From the NCBI GenBank assembly GCA_036873135.1, contig JAPTYO010000005.1, forward strand, positions 9,092,166-9,156,165: DNA of 64,000 nucleotides, written 5' to 3'. Position 1 is the first letter of the stretch, and each line of letters begins with the position of its first letter. The notes beneath the pieces are model-generated. The model was given only the letters and a program-made list of their open reading frames with translations, ran no database searches and was not told where the DNA came from. A program made the position numbers and the translations under genes. Of the stretch, positions 10,866-23,427 are shown one piece after another. The stretch is from Clarkia xantiana subsp. parviflora (taxonomy: Eukaryota; Streptophyta; Magnoliopsida; Myrtales; Onagraceae).

Positions 10866-11945
10866 CCACGAGGAAATCGTAGGAAACGGATTTGTGAATC
10901 TTCATGAGGATCTGTGCTTGTATTATAAGACCTCCGGGTCTAAGTATGTCATCTTAACCTTATGCGTGGACGACATAATTATTGCTGTAACGACATGAGT
11001 TTTTTTGAATAAGTCAAAGTCCTGGTTGGCATCTGTATTTGAGATGAAGGACATGGGAGAAGCCACGTATATCTTAGGCATTGTTACTACCAGAGATCGT
11101 GCTACCCGAAAATCATGTCTATCTCAAGAAGCTTATATCAACAAATTTTTGAAAGGATTCAGATTACAGGGTGCCAAAATCCGTGGAATCGCCAATGCTG
11201 TTTGGGTGCGCACTGTCAAAACGTGACGGCCCCAAGAACCTGGCAGAGCATGAACAAATAAAGGGTGCAGGATGTTTTAGCATGGTCAGTAGTTTGTCCT
11301 ACGCCATGCAATGCACCCGTCCGGACATCTGTTACGCCATAGGCCTAGTAGAACGTTTCCTATCAGATCATGGCCATCAACATTCAAAGACTATAAAACG
11401 AATAACTCGTTATCTGAAAAGGTGCAACCGACTACGAACTGTGCTATGAGGGCAGGAAGTTAGAATTGACCGATTACATTGATTCCGACCGTCGTGGCAA
11501 TCCGGATGATCATAAGTCCACCACAGGAGGAGCATTCCTCCTTGTTAATGTCGCCATTTCATGGACGAGCAAGAAGCAAAACCTAAATCGCACAGTCCAC
11601 GATGAAATCAGAATTCATAGCTCTCTCTAAGAATGCACAGGAAGCGGTATGGCTAAAAAGGCTTCTAACTGCACTGCTTGGTGGTGATGTTGAGAATAAA
11701 GCTGTGAAGGTCTTCTCTGACAGTCAAGCAGCCATTGCGACAGCTAAGAATCCGAAGTACCATAGTTGGACCAAACACATTGATGAGAAATAATTTCATG
11801 CTAAATTTTAATGGTAGTAGACAATATAATCATTATGGAATACTTGTCCACTGATAATATGATTGCGGACCCATTAACTAAACCACTACACAGGGAGATA
11901 TTCGAAAAACATGTAAAACTGTTTGGATTGCGTAGGTTTAGAAAT
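10866..11945 (+). pseudogene. Copia polyprotein fragment F1: reverse transcriptase C-terminal half and RNase H
   Basis: Homology to the copia family of this window begins abruptly at about 10866, inside the reverse transcriptase (EIVGNGFVNLHED). The catalytic Y-V-D-D reads C-V-D-D at 10963-10974. The fragment continues through the connection region (SKSWLASVFEMKDMGEATYILGI) and the RNase H domain (from about 11602: SEFIALSKNAQEAVWLKRLL, then SDSQAAIATAKN). Several frameshifts and stops are present, for example after 11220 and at 11793. Gag, protease, integrase and the first half of the reverse transcriptase are missing. It cannot make an active enzyme. Confidence 0.85.
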
Positions 11946-13074
11946 GTCATGTATCTGTGATAACATTTTGATATTAGAAAGTTACATTTTGTAAGCGAAA
12001 GAATTGAAACTGATTTTATGATCAATCGACGTCATAATGTTTTGATTACATCAGATTTACGGTCTATAAACTAAGTCATAGGAGGACGCAATCCTCTGCC
12101 AAACTTTGTCGAATGTGGGCCTTACCTAGTCACACAGGTACGGTCGTCTTGCGGTGGAGGGAGGCCTCTACCAAGCAAGATTGGCTAAGAGTCAGGGGGA
12201 TAAACCTGATTAAGCAAGACGATTATCTTGTTTCGAAGTAACTCGACGTGATCTTCGTTTTGCATATCGTCGTGATGAACTTAGTTCGTCATAAAACCAC
12301 ATTCTGGGCCAGATGAGAATCTGTGATAGCATGATTGACATATCCCTTTCCTATCAACCCAAAAGGTTCAGGTATGCTATCAACGCGTGCTTCATACTAC
12401 GCGTGCCACGTTCGACCACAGGGTCACAACTCTGTTGTGCTAGGAAGGAATCCTCGTGATTCTGGCGGGCGCAAACTTCTTCACCTCGAGCGTGTGATTG
12501 ATCCCAGGAGCCTTATGAAGAGGCACCTAAAGTATCCTCACAGACTCGGAACTCATATCTAAGGTCATGCCTAATGCTCGCTTCCCGGCGTACGGGCGTA
12601 GTGCTGAACAAAAAGGTCCAGTGACCACGTCTTTGGAAACCGATTGGGTCTGACTAAGGATATGAGCGATGAGGATGGTCAAGTTCACCTGTAATTCACC
12701 GACTCTTGTATTCACTAGATGGCCACCAACCGGATATTAGTTGAAAGTTGTGAATACTTGTACGGATGCCTTGGAGAACTGTTCCTATGTGGAAACTAGG
12801 CAAAAGGAGAATTAACAGTTGACCTAGGATACAATGCGTTACAATATAAATATTTTTTATAACATGTTGATTGGAGAAACGGGAATCAACGTTTCACGGG
12901 CGCTACAATACTCCTAACAGATGAGTAGCACGATGCCCGTCATATCCGCCGGTCTCACGGAAAACCTCGTATGAACTATTCGGAAGCATGGAGCAGATCG
13001 AAGGAATGAAATGTTGATGCAGATTTGGAAGACAATACATTAATAGGCACCCTTCCATTCCGACGAGTGGGAGC
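11946..13074 (+). other. Long 3' untranslated region of copia fragment F1
   Basis: About 1.1 kb of non-coding sequence lies between the end of the RNase H frame and the LTR. The same block recurs at 29580-30446 and 32590-33706 (+), and at 27780-28530 and 35067-36120 (-). It ends in cgacgagtgggagc, the probable polypurine tract. Small frames here such as 12335-12562 are shared by chance of homology and carry no known domain. Confidence 0.8.
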
Positions 13075-13672
13075 TGTAAGCATATGGTGATGGGTGTCGT
13101 AATTGGTAACCCATAATATATATAGTTTACCTAAGAAAATTAGGTAAATGTCACATTAGGGTAATTGGGCTAGACCCAAATCCCAATTGTCATGAGAGGC
13201 CCAAATTATGGGCCTCCCCTATGCATGGCCGGCCGAAATATCTAGTGTGGGCAAAGTGGACTTTTGTCTACTTTGCTCCTCCTATAAATACATGGTGTTA
13301 GGGGATTTTTAGGGTTTATCACTATTTCCTCATTAGATTGTTTTAGAGAGAAAAACCCTCCACCGCACACCTAGGTTTCGGCCGAACCTACCTTCACCAA
13401 GGTTGCCAATTTGCTTTCCAAGCAAACACTCCAGAGATCTGTCTCTGTGCCAAGAATCGATCAGAGGCTTTGTTGTGGAGCTTGTACCGCGTAGGGCTTC
13501 TCTAACAAGAACCTCTACGGGTCCCGACCAGAGGATCGTGAACTCCCTCCTAAAAAGATCTTGGGTCTACATATCATCTTAAAGGTTTGTGAGAATCTTC
13601 CGTTGCGTAATTCCGATTACTAGCATGTACTTTGTTTAAGTATCCGTAGTGATTACACCCCGTAACCTAACA
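13075..13672 (+). repeat. 3' LTR of copia fragment F1
   Basis: 598 bp starting TGTAAGCATATGG and ending CGTAACCTAACA, with a TATA-like cctataaata near 13281. It belongs to the same LTR family as those at 30447 and 33707, with minus-strand relatives at 15941, 34485, 42557 and 43434. Confidence 0.88.
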
Positions 13673-13865
13673 CATTCATCATAGGATACCTTTTTTGTGC
13701 ATCACTTAGGTCTCCCTCTGGCCTAACTTTCTTAGTTGTTAAATGGTCCAACCCTTTCATTTAAGTAGTACCATCTTTGCTCGTTTATTCCAGATCTTAT
13801 AGTTCTTACCATTCAATCTCACTGCCTTATTCCATTGGAATAGGACATTGGTAATCGCAACCATT
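13673..13865 (-). pseudogene. Copia gag N-terminal fragment of copy G
   Basis: The minus strand encodes a short gag-like segment (LFQWNKAVRLNGKNYKIWNKRAKMVLLK) with the LNGxNYxxW pattern found at the start of plant copia gag proteins. It is cut at 13672, where the plus-strand LTR of fragment F1 ends, and it has stops downstream. It differs from the gag of the copy at 40.3 kb (LLNETNYDSWCKRISDLL), so G may be a different subfamily. Confidence 0.6.
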
Positions 13866-15940
13866 GAAACTAACACATTAATGACTATGCATAAGCAGGA
13901 AGACAATAACATTTTGAAAAAGAATTGCGTTCATCGGATATCTATGAGATAGAGGGTGACTAATAATGATTCCTCGGACATCTAACCCAACCGACCGACA
14001 GTAAACCGAGGGAAGGGGGGTCGTGATAGAGTTCACATTACCGACATCTTCTTCTAATAGATCAGTCTTTTAAAACGGTTTAATCGCAATCACCAGAACG
14101 GGAGGTTTTTAAATCACCCGATCATAGCTTTCCCAAGACCCTTTTTAAAAATGTTTTCTAGGATTTCAAGTTTGCACACACAATTCTACTACACAAGTAA
14201 GTCATCGTGCGCAGATCACATCCAAGAAACAAACCACACCTCATGCATACGCGTCATGCGTCTAATGTTCCGAGGAACTCTTGCTTAGCATATATAATTC
14301 TACTGCTTAAGTAAACTATCACATAACAATTCATCCTAAACATTCAGGCATACGCATCATGCTTGATCACACATTCAAACATGCACATTTGGCGACTGAT
14401 TTCTGATTTTAAAACATTTGGGGCTGACTTGCAATTCACGCTATAATCCAAACATGCGTACTTCTAGACATGAATCCTAGGCAATTGCAACCATCACAGC
14501 ATGTTTGTCCTAGTGCGCAACTCATTAATTGAAAACCAGGGCTCCGCCCACATCATGCATAATCCAGCTAGCTTGACATAGTCAAGACGACAGTTATAAT
14601 CATACAATAATATCAGTTAAATAGAAATTGAAATTCAGCCCACTAAATGACTGAGTCCCAAAATTATGCATTTCCGAGATACATCTCCATAATCGATACT
14701 AGGCATCAGGTTTAATTAAAACGCGAATAAATTAAACTTGTATAGCACTGTGTAGGTAATTTAAAGTTCGAAAAACATTTGGATTTAAAAATTTGACCAT
14801 CCTATTTTATTTAATTAATTCGGTTTGGATTAATTATTGCGGTTCGGTTCGGACCATCCGGTTCGGTAAATGGTTCGTTCAGACCGTTTCAGTTTAAAAT
14901 AGGAATACGGTTCGATTCGTCACTCAAACCGGGTCAGTTCGACCCATATTAGATACCTCGGTCCGACCCGACCCGAATGGGTCGGACTGATTGAGAAAAC
15001 CCGGCTTTTGACCCGCTCTGGTTTGGACCCGTGGAACCCGACCCGGTTCGGGTTCCCTGGTCACCTGGGTTGGTTGACCCGACCCGGCTTTTCTAAATTG
15101 GACCGGCCTGTTATCCATTAGGTTCGGCCGAAATTGATACTTGTAGGCCAAGTAGGGTTTTAAAGTCCAATAAAAACTTAACTTGGCCACCAAGTAACAA
15201 TTAATTATAAAATAATTTCCAATTTTCTGCACATATATGTATATATTTCGGCACAAGTATATATATATATATATTGTCAAGATTCTATATTTAGAGATAT
15301 ATAATTAATCAACAATATATATACATATATATATTTGGCAACACTATATATATATATATATATATTATTTTCAGTATTAAATATTAGAGATATATTTTCA
15401 TCAATAATATGTATTTTCTCAATCTTTTAGGCAACTATATTATCAATAATATCCAGTTCCCTAAAATTGTGCTTGATATACTAATAGTTACTATCCACAA
15501 TTATCTTGTGAACCTAACCCTAATTTTTACCTAATCCATAGGCACCAAAATCCGGCCGAAACCTATAATGAAAAATACATCAATATTTTCGGTCACTTTA
15601 GGTTACTTGTGGACTAAGAAATAAAAATAAAAAATTCACCTTCAACTCTAAAGTAAGTTCGGTCGAAACCTAGGGTTTGTGGTCAAATTTCAAGATCAAA
15701 TATTGTAATGATCAAGAATCCAAAGTTTTATTTGGATAAAGTCTTGTTTTTCTTGAAGATCATGAACATCAAACTTTACTATGAACATCATGAAAAATCA
15801 TGGCCAGTACGACTTACCCCAAAAAAATCGAAAATTTAAAACTTTGAAAACCAAGTTAAAAATTTCGGCCCTATCAAGAAAAACCAAGAACATCAATTTT
15901 ATCAAAAACACGAACTCCCTAACACATACTCTGATACCAC
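13866..15940 (-). other. Long non-coding 5' leader of copia copy G
   Basis: About 2.1 kb lies between the gag fragment and the LTR and matches the leader at 40354-42556 over most of its length. It holds (TA)n runs (15259-15275, 15345-15366), a stretch rich in ggttcgg and gacccgaccc (14818-15130), and no coding frame of note. At its end the reverse complement of the primer site (ctctgatacca, 15929-15939) is complementary to tRNA-iMet. Confidence 0.8.
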
Positions 15941-16527
15941 TGTAGGATTTAAAGGATTAATACTATGGAAACAAAACCCTAGATACGTGTTAGGTAACTA
16001 ATACGCAATTGAATAAGATGCACATACCTATAAATTTCCCGTAGCCCAAGACTTGAGGGGAGTTCTCGATCTGTCGGACGGTTCCCTTAGAGGTTCCTGT
16101 TAGAGAAGCTCTACACGGATTATGCCTCACAACAAAGTCTCAGTCAATTCTTCGCGGGATGGATCTTCAGAGTAAATTTCTTGACACAATTTGACACCTT
16201 CTTGCTCCTTGGTGGGTGCAGCCGAACTAGGTGTTTTAGGGAGGAGGGTTTTCTTTTATTTTCACCACTTAGGAAGATAGAATTAGCCTTAATAAAACCT
16301 CCTAGGACTCCCTATTTATAAGAGGAATAAAGTGGACAAAAGTCCACTTTACCCCTCCTAGTAAAGTAGGCCAGCTATGCTATTATGGAGGCCCATTGGG
16401 CCTCCCATGTCAATTGAGATTTAAGGCCTAGCCTAAAATTCCTAATATGATATTCCCTAATTTCTTAGGTACATGAACTTAATTAATGAGCTTTCAATTT
16501 CGACGTCCCATAGTCCAAATGGTTACA
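15941..16527 (-). repeat. 5' LTR of copia copy G
   Basis: 587 bp; on the minus strand it starts TGTAACCATTTGG and ends AAATCCTACA, next to the tRNA-iMet primer site. A TATA box (tataaataggg on the minus strand) is near 16315. Confidence 0.88.
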
Positions 16528-18034
16528 TATACTTACTGTAAACACTCAATCGAAAAATTTATTCTAATATGTACATAGGTTCTACAATTATTATGAACAA
16601 ATTTTAAAGAAAAATTATTCATTTTACATTTTATTTAATATAAATATTGAGTTGACCGTCATATATATTTTATATGATTCTTAATGTAATATATTTATAA
16701 CAATGTTCTAGAAAAAGTGTTAATTTTAAGCTCTATAAAATAATAATACTATTAATAATAGGAATATCAATTATCATTCTACAAGCATATTTTTAAATGG
16801 TATTTTAAAAATCTTTGATAAAGATCTTTTCTTGCCATTTGTATAAATAAAATCAGTTTTTATTATCAACTACTATCCTTTTTTGGTTGATTGTCGTATA
16901 TCTGTTTTTTTTTTTTTTTTTTTTTTCTATTTCAAAAATGATAAATATTTGTAATGTATTTATTTATTTTTTTTTTGTAGAAATTTATTTATGCTAACCT
17001 TCTAAAATACTTCATACTTAATAATTTTTTTATTATTTGAATAGAGTGATAATTTATGTTGATATGATATTTAAAAATATTATGTAAATAATCGAGTGAC
17101 TTATAAAAATTATTAATCTATTAAAAAACCTCATACTTGATAATGTTTATATTCGCACAAAGTGTGGATCAACTATCTAGGTTGATTATAATTAGTTTAT
17201 TTATCAATAAGACCACGTGGAGTGCATTAATATACTATTTGAATTTCAAAGGTAGCTTGGCCAAAAAAATAATAATTCAAAGGTAGCTAAGCTATTCTAA
17301 ATGACTTAATTACATAGCAGCTAGCTGTTCACCAAAAAAAAACACACCACTATATTGTCGGTGGATTTATAGGGATCATAATTCGCACGGTAGATTCTAA
17401 CCATCAAAGTTTCCTTAGTCAGTTATCTAAGTAACCATCATCCTCTACTACCTTCTCTTTGATTGATGATCTTATATACCCTTGTGTAACTTCTCTATAT
17501 GTGGTAATATTAGAGAATCTCTATCACAGTCGGTACGATTTGATTTGGAAGTCGGTTTTTTAATCATTCTTCTTTTTATTTTTTGGCCAAAAATCATTCT
17601 TCTCATTAACAACAACAAAAATTGCAAATATTTTATTCTCAAGTACTTAAATAATCAAAACATTTATGTGTTTGAACAGTAGAGATCTCTATTTATTTAT
17701 TTAAAAATAAATAAAAGGAATTTCATCATATCTAAAGTCTAGGGTTTAACTTTTAAAGATGAAAATCATAGAAAGGAAACGTATATAAATATACATCTCA
17801 AAACTTTTAAAGTACAAAAAGGAATTAATAAAATATGGAAAAAAAAGAGAATAAAAATGTCTGCCTAACTTGGCCAAAAAAAAAAAAATATCTGCCTAAC
17901 TAGTCTATCTATATTATCATTACCAAAAAAGAAAAAGTCTATCTATATTATATGGATATTCTCAAAAGAATCGGTGGAGAACTTGAAAGGAAATTAGGGC
18001 AACAACTCAGCAAACATTATTAGCTAGGGTTTTA
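16528..18034. other. AT-rich spacer upstream of the MIF gene
   Basis: I see no gene. There is a T tract at 16906-16926, many short A/T runs and a random 66-codon frame at 17482-17682. It is presumably ordinary intergenic DNA containing the distal promoter of the MIF gene. Confidence 0.5.
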
Positions 18035-18050
18035 TTGTATAAATAAATAA
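18035..18050 (+). promoter_or_regulatory. Candidate TATA box of the MIF gene
   Basis: Tgtataaataaata lies about 105 bp before the ATG, so the transcript would start near 18070 and have a 5' leader of roughly 75 nt. Position and sequence fit; no transcript evidence exists here. Confidence 0.55.
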
Positions 18051-18143
18051 ATACATGCGGTATAGTTAGCTAGCTAAGGCTATCATCTCCTCTGCAATAT
18101 CGGTCTTTGAAATGCATACAATATATATAATTGGAGTCTCTGA

Positions 18144-18386
18144 ATGGAGGGAGCAATGAAGAAAATCCTAGTGGTTGTGAGAAGAAAGAAGATACAAGCT
18201 TGGAATGTCAAGTATGGAGAGTGCCAAAAGAATCATGCAGCTTCAATTGGAGGTCACGCAGTTGATGGTTGCAGAGAATTCATGGCTTCTTCTTCTTCTT
18301 CCTTTAGCTGTGCTGCCTGCGGCTGCCATAGAAACTTCCACCGCCAGTTCCTGGTCGTCGATGGAGATCGATCAGAGCTAAATTAG
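18144..18386 (+). CDS. MIF: MINI ZINC FINGER protein (MIF, ZF-HD domain only)
   Basis: An 80-residue protein made almost entirely of the ZF-HD dimerisation zinc finger. Visible landmarks are [12 protein letters not shown] (about 23-34), [12 protein letters not shown] (about 37-48), and [13 protein letters not shown] (about 56-68). These supply the conserved Cys/His set; the homeodomain of full-length ZHD factors is absent, which defines the MIF group. In known plants MIFs bind ZHD factors and other partners and block their DNA binding, affecting hormone response and meristem or floral growth. Here that is inferred from the family. Length (80) is within the usual 75-105. A second ATG at 18156 would give [12 protein letters not shown], a more typical MIF start, so the first four residues are uncertain. 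Intronless, as usual for the group. Possible poly(A) signals (aataataata) lie near 18460. Confidence 0.92.
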   Translation: MEGAMKKILVVVRRKKIQAWNVKYGECQKNHAASIGGHAVDGCREFMASSSSSFSCAACGCHRNFHRQFLVVDGDRSELN

Positions 18387-18894
18387 GGTTTATGTAGATA
18401 ACATATCTTGATTTGTCCTCTTGATTCCATTTGATTTGTATTTCTTTTCATGACCAATTAATAATAATAAACTGCCGTAACGTAACCACATTTAATTTCC
18501 TCAATTAATGTCAATAGACAATAATCTAGCTAGCTTTATGCACATGTTACTAGTTGTTGCCACACGAATTAAGGAAATTATAAGCCAATTTATCTATGCA
18601 TGCCTCACTTCGAGGGATATAGATCATCTCTCCGACTCTTGCTACCTTAGATCATGACCCACCGTTAAAATTTTGACATTTATCTTTAGAATTAATCTTT
18701 TCACTTTAGGGTTCACTAATCTCAATATGTTATTAGAAAAAAAAACACAATTAATTACACCAAGTAAAAGCGTCGACTCACAACAGTGAAACACGATCTG
18801 AAGCATAAAAAGTGGGTCAGGTGATCTGGATCCCACTTCGAGATAATCAGAGATCTCTATTAGGTAAGAAGCAGTATCAGGTCGAAATACCATG
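18387..18894. other. 3' flank of the MIF gene up to the gypsy insertion
   Basis: Contains the likely 3' UTR (poly(A)-type aataataataa near 18460) and non-coding sequence. Nothing else is recognised. Confidence 0.5.
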
Positions 18895-18899
18895 TGTAT
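18895..18899. repeat. Target site duplication TGTAT of gypsy copy C (left copy)
   Basis: TGTAT at 18895-18899 is repeated at 26951-26955, directly flanking the two LTR ends. Confidence 0.92.
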
Positions 18900-19523
18900 T
18901 GTTGGATCACGATTGGAACTCCGGCACGTTCTTGACGGAAGTCTGAACTCCTTTGCTCCAAGTAATCCTGCAAAAAGGGATAGACCGGGCGGTGACCCAG
19001 AATCCCTCTCCGATGCTTAAATGAGTATCTCGATGTAGGCAAGTATGTATGAGAGTATGAGTGTCAGTGTCCGTTCTGAGGTAATTCCTTCATTTATATA
19101 GGGGAGGAGTTACCCCAGTTACCTGTTGAGATAACTGCCAGGGGCAGTTAGCCCACGTTCCATTTATCTCGGCCACTTTCCCACGTTCGGTCTTTTCAGG
19201 CCACTTCCCCACTACGCTGATAGTGGGCGTGTTTCTCGGCCTCATCCTCTGGTGGCAAGTCCCGACAGATATCGGGGACTCCAGAGTTATCTCCTTTGGT
19301 CACCGCTCGGGGCCCCTCGTCATCGGGACAGGGCCAACATCCTCAGGGATTCAACATCGGGGCCTACTCAAAGGCATTCCATCGGGAGCGTCCAGCTCAT
19401 ATATCGGGACCGACCTTGTCGGGACCCCTCATATTGGTCCTCTAGGCCTCTTTTGGAGCCTAGTGGGCCTACTCACCGTTTACTCGTTGTTAATGGGCCT
19501 AACGGCTATATCGAATCCCATCA
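18900..19523 (-). repeat. 3' LTR of gypsy copy C
   Basis: 624 bp, reading TGATGGG to GATCCAACA on the minus strand. The polypurine tract (tttgcccccaagacatg on the plus strand) adjoins at 19524-19540. It contains a 26-bp segment near 18976 that is missing from the 5' LTR. Confidence 0.92.
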
Positions 19524-19611
19524 TTTGCCCCCAAGACATGTGGGACTTACAGTTCGTCCTGTCTTCCAACTCCGGACCTCCCGATATTGGCATCAGAGGC
19601 TTTTAACTTTA

Positions 19612-19815
19612 CAAAAAATCTTCTGACGCGGATCTTCTTATCCACGATTCCCCGACAATCGACCCTTTGGCAGCTGGCCCTTCACTGGCTGACCTCCAAG
19701 GGTCCGATCCTCCCTCGGCCAATCTTCGAGGGTCCGATCCTCCGATCGCGGAGCCTTCTGCCACGGATCTCGTGGACTCTGCTCCCCTCGATGCTGCCAA
19801 GGACCAAGCTTAACG
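19612..19815 (+). pseudogene. C-terminal remnant of the antisense gene in gypsy copy C
   Basis: On the strand opposite to gag-pol, about 65 codons end in a tail (SATDLVDSAPLDAAKDQA, then stop) closely matching the end of the antisense protein at 56.24 kb (SATDFVDPAPADAANKDQA). Everything upstream of this tail is missing: the homology jumps from the polypurine-side non-coding DNA (up to about 19611) straight to the tail, marking a deletion of roughly 3 kb. Two copies of a short gggtccgatcctcc motif are present. It cannot be functional. Confidence 0.75.
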
Positions 19816-19904
19816 CTTTATTTTTAGAATCCTTGTAATTTCCTTCTCCTGTCATGAACCTTCAGGCCTTTATAATATCAATTTATTTTGGTTCTGATTA
19901 TCAT

Positions 19905-20185
19905 TGCACCACTTAAGGTGATTTAACAACGCCACTTAAGGCGATTTGACCATACCACTTAGAGTGATTCAACACGTCACTTAAGACGTTTTAACCACAC
20001 CACTTAGGGCGATTTAACTACGCCACTTAAGGCGATTTAACCACACCACTTAAGGCGATTTAGCCATGCCACTTAAGAAAATTTAACCACACCACTTAAG
20101 GAGATTTAGCCATGCCACTTAAGGCAATTTAACTACACCACTTAAGGCGATTTAACCACACCACTTAAGGTGATTTAACTATACT
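19905..20185. repeat. About 23-bp tandem array with CTTAAG core, 12 units
   Basis: Twelve diverged units of about 23 bp carry caccacttaaggcgatttaa. They lie between the pol stop (20306) and the end of the antisense remnant (19815). A related array occupies the same place at 55775-56125 in the other copy. Confidence 0.9.
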
Positions 20186-22389
20186 TAGAATAATAAATCT
20201 AAGAACAATCTGATCGGAAGCAACCTCTTTATTCATTGATGGCTCAAAACCTGTTTACATCGAATCAAAACGATAAACAACTTGCACCACTAAAGGCGAC
20301 TAATATCAGGCATGACATTTCTTCAAGTGTTCACCACTAAAAGAATGCTTCAACACATTGCCATCGAGGTCTTCCAACTTATACGCATTTCGAGCTGGCA
20401 TCCCCACGACCTTATAAGGTCCTTCCCATTTTGGTGACATCTTGTTGATCCGATCCAAAAGGGTAAATTCGTTCCGACGCCAGACCAGTTCTCCGACAAA
20501 GAACTGTCGAGACTTGACTCGCCGATTGTAATATCTGGCCGTTGCCAAGCGTATCCGAGCCTGGGCCTCATCGGCATTCCGCCTCTTCTCTTCGACCAAG
20601 TCCAAGTCCAGACGCCTCATTTCATCATTCGACAGAGGTTCATAATACCTCGTCCGATGGGATGCCACAGCTATTTCAACGGGAGCGACTGCTTCCGTGC
20701 CATAAACAAGGCCAAACGGAGTTTCCCCAGTCGATTGTTTGGGTGTTGTTCTAACAGCCCAAAGCACATTTTCCAGCTCGTCCAGCCATTTGCCCTTCAA
20801 GGCATGGACCCTCTTCTTCAGGCCATCCATCACGATCTTGTTGGCTGACTCCACCTGTCCATTGGTTTGAGCATGATGGACAGAGGCTGTCCGATGCTCA
20901 ATTTTCAGTTCTTCCAGGTACTCCTTACACTGGACCCCGTTAAACGGAGGGCCGTTATCACTGATCAACACCTTAGGGATCCCGTATCTGGATATAATAC
21001 GGGTCTGGAGGAATTTGAGGATATGATTCCCCGTTGTCTTGGCCAATGCCTTAGCTTCTATCCACTTCGAGAAATAATCAATAGCCACAAGCAAATATTG
21101 GCACTGACCTTTTGCAATTGGAAGGGGTCCCACCAAATCGATTCCCCATTGCGCGAAGGGCCAAGCACTCTTGATGGACGTCAAATCGGCAGCTGGAGCC
21201 ACGATATTCGGGGCATACCTCTGGCAAGCATCACAGGATTGGACTAGCATCGTTGCCTCCTTGTTCATCGAGGGCCAGTAATAGCCCAGGTTCAGCACTT
21301 TCCTCATGATGGATCGGGCACCTTCATGACAAGCCGGGTATCCTCCGTGCACCTCCCTAAGGATCCGATCTGTATCGGGCTCAGCCACACATTTCAAGTA
21401 AGGAGTTGAATAACCATTTTTATATAGCTGATTGTCCACCATCACATAATTGACCGCGATTCGGCGTAATTTTCCAGCTGCTACTTCATCATCGGAGACT
21501 GCCCCCGTAGTCAGGTACGCGGTTATCGGGGTCATCCAAGTGGGCTCCTCCGATCCGGTCACAATGGCACATACCTCTGATTGATCGGTGGTTGACAGGA
21601 TCACCTTCTCCAAGAAGTGCACCTTCTGACTTTCATCGAGGGGTGCCCCCAAGGCGAACTTGCTCAAAGCATATGCTTCCACATTATCCTCCCTCGGGAT
21701 CACCTCATTATCGAAGCTCTTGAAACTCTCCTTCAAGGTTTGCACCTCACGAAGGTACTTTTTCATCATCGGGCTCTTTGCTTCGTATCGCCCCTGGACT
21801 TGGTTCACAATCAGGCTAGCATCACACTTCACCTTTAAGTGACCAACTCCCGTTCCTTTGGCAATCTTGAGGCCGGTGATGAGAGCCTCATATTCAGCTT
21901 CATTGTTGGTGGTCCTAAACGTCAAGGCCAAGTCATATCGAAGGGGCTCGCCTCCACCTGGCGGTATCAGTACGAACCCTGCTCCCGATCCTTCTGAACT
22001 TGAGGAGCCATCGGTATACATCTCCCAAGTGTCTTCATCATCGGGCTGTTCTGACTGCTCTGCCATCGGGACCTCCATGGTTGCCCCCTCTACAGGGCCC
22101 GCTTCTTCTAGATCGGGGGCTGTAGACTCTGCTATGAAATCCGCCAACGCCTAGCCCTTAATAGCCGTTCTCGGAGCAAAGTGAATGCGGAACACACTAA
22201 GCTCGACTGCCTATTTCACTAATCTCCCCGACGCATCAGGTCGGTTCAAAAAATGTTTCAAGGGCTGATTCGTCAAAACAGTAATCTCATGCGCATGGAA
22301 GTAAGGTCTCAGCTTCCGAGCAGTAACAGTCAACGCATAAAGATACTTCTCAACGGCGGGATAATTCATTTCAGACTTGGCAAATGCCT

Positions 22390-22402
22390 GGAATGGGCTT
22401 CG
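22390..22402 (-). other. Deletion scar in the RNase H region of copy C
   Basis: The sequence passes from ..attccaggc directly to atttgccaagtctg. The copy at 53.57 kb has about 110 extra bases between the same two points, and GGC occurs at both break ends. This suggests a microhomology-mediated deletion. Confidence 0.65.
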
Positions 22403-22893
22403 CCAACGGCGGGAGGGTGCGGAGGTGCTGCTTGAGTGCCTGGAACGCCTCTTCGCACTTGGCAGTCCACTCAAACTTCTTGTTGGCCCTCAGCACTTTA
22501 AAGAACGGCATGGATCGGTCGCTTGCCTTGGACAGGAAGCGATTCATCGCGGCCAATCGGCCATTTAGGACCTGCACCTCCCGATGGTTCGTTGGGGACT
22601 TCATCTCCTCGATCGCCTTCAGCTTCTCAGGGTTCACCTCGATTCCCCTTTGGCTCACCATGAAGCCCAAAAACTTCCTCGAGTGCACTCTGAAGGCACA
22701 CTTGGTCGGGTTCAAGCGAACTTGATGAAGCGTCATCCGCTCAAACGCCGTGGCCAAGTTGTGAACATGATCCTCGGCCTGTCGGGACTTCACCAGCATA
22801 TCGTCCACATAGGCCTCCATCGTCTTCCCCAGTATATCCCCGAACAGCTTGTTCACCATCCTCTGATAAGTTGCACCGGCATTGATCAGTCCA

Positions 22894-22902
22894 AAGGGCA
22901 TG
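22894..22902. repeat. 9-bp target site duplication AAGGGCATG (left copy)
   Basis: AAGGGCATG at 22894-22902 recurs at 23428-23436 on the other side of the MITE. Removing the MITE and one copy restores the reverse transcriptase frame (VMPFGLINAG). Confidence 0.96.
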
Positions 22903-23427
22903 GGGTTAATAGGTCTTTTGGTCTATGATGTTTGACAACTTTTGGGTTTTGGTCAATGATGTTTTTTTTTACCTAGTTTTGGTACCATATGTTTGCAGAT
23001 TTTTTCTAGTGTTGGTCTAACCGTTACATTCCGTCCATTTTTTAACATGTTCAAGTTACGTGATCCACTCTAAACTTTAAATTTAGTCCCTTTAATACTT
23101 TCTTAACCTTTTTTTTTGTTCAATTTAGTCCCGAAGTTTCAAAATTGACCCTAATTGGACAATTGGTCCAATTGAATTTTTGAAACTTCGGGACTAAATT
23201 GAACCAAAAAAAGGTTAAGAAAGTATTAGAGGGACTAAATTGAACAAAATTGAAAGTTTAGGGTGGATCACGTGACTTGTACATGTCAAAAAATGGACGG
23301 AATGTAACGGTTAGACCAAAACTAGAAAAAATCTGCAAACATATGGTACCAAAACTAGGTAAAAAAAACATCATTGACCAAAACCCAAAAGTTGTCAAAC
23401 ATCATAGACCAAAAGACCTATTAACCC
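22903..23427. mobile_element. Fold-back Mutator-like MITE
   Basis: 525 bp made of two inverted arms of about 250 bp (22903-23155 and 23165-23427) around a short centre, about 95% alike by eye. The outermost bases are GGGTTAATAGG and its reverse complement. The 9-bp duplication is the hallmark of Mutator-like elements. It carries no transposase; the 301-codon frame that runs through its right arm into reversed gag-pol sequence is accidental. The transcript could form a long hairpin and so feed small-RNA production (inference). Confidence 0.93.

Noticed and set aside
12335..12562. Possible small conserved protein (also seen near 28294-28521)
   Set aside because: The frame recurs only because the copia 3' untranslated region is repeated; other copies break it.
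19905..20185. CRISPR-like array
   Set aside because: Units are adjacent and diverged without unique spacers, and this is plant retroelement DNA.
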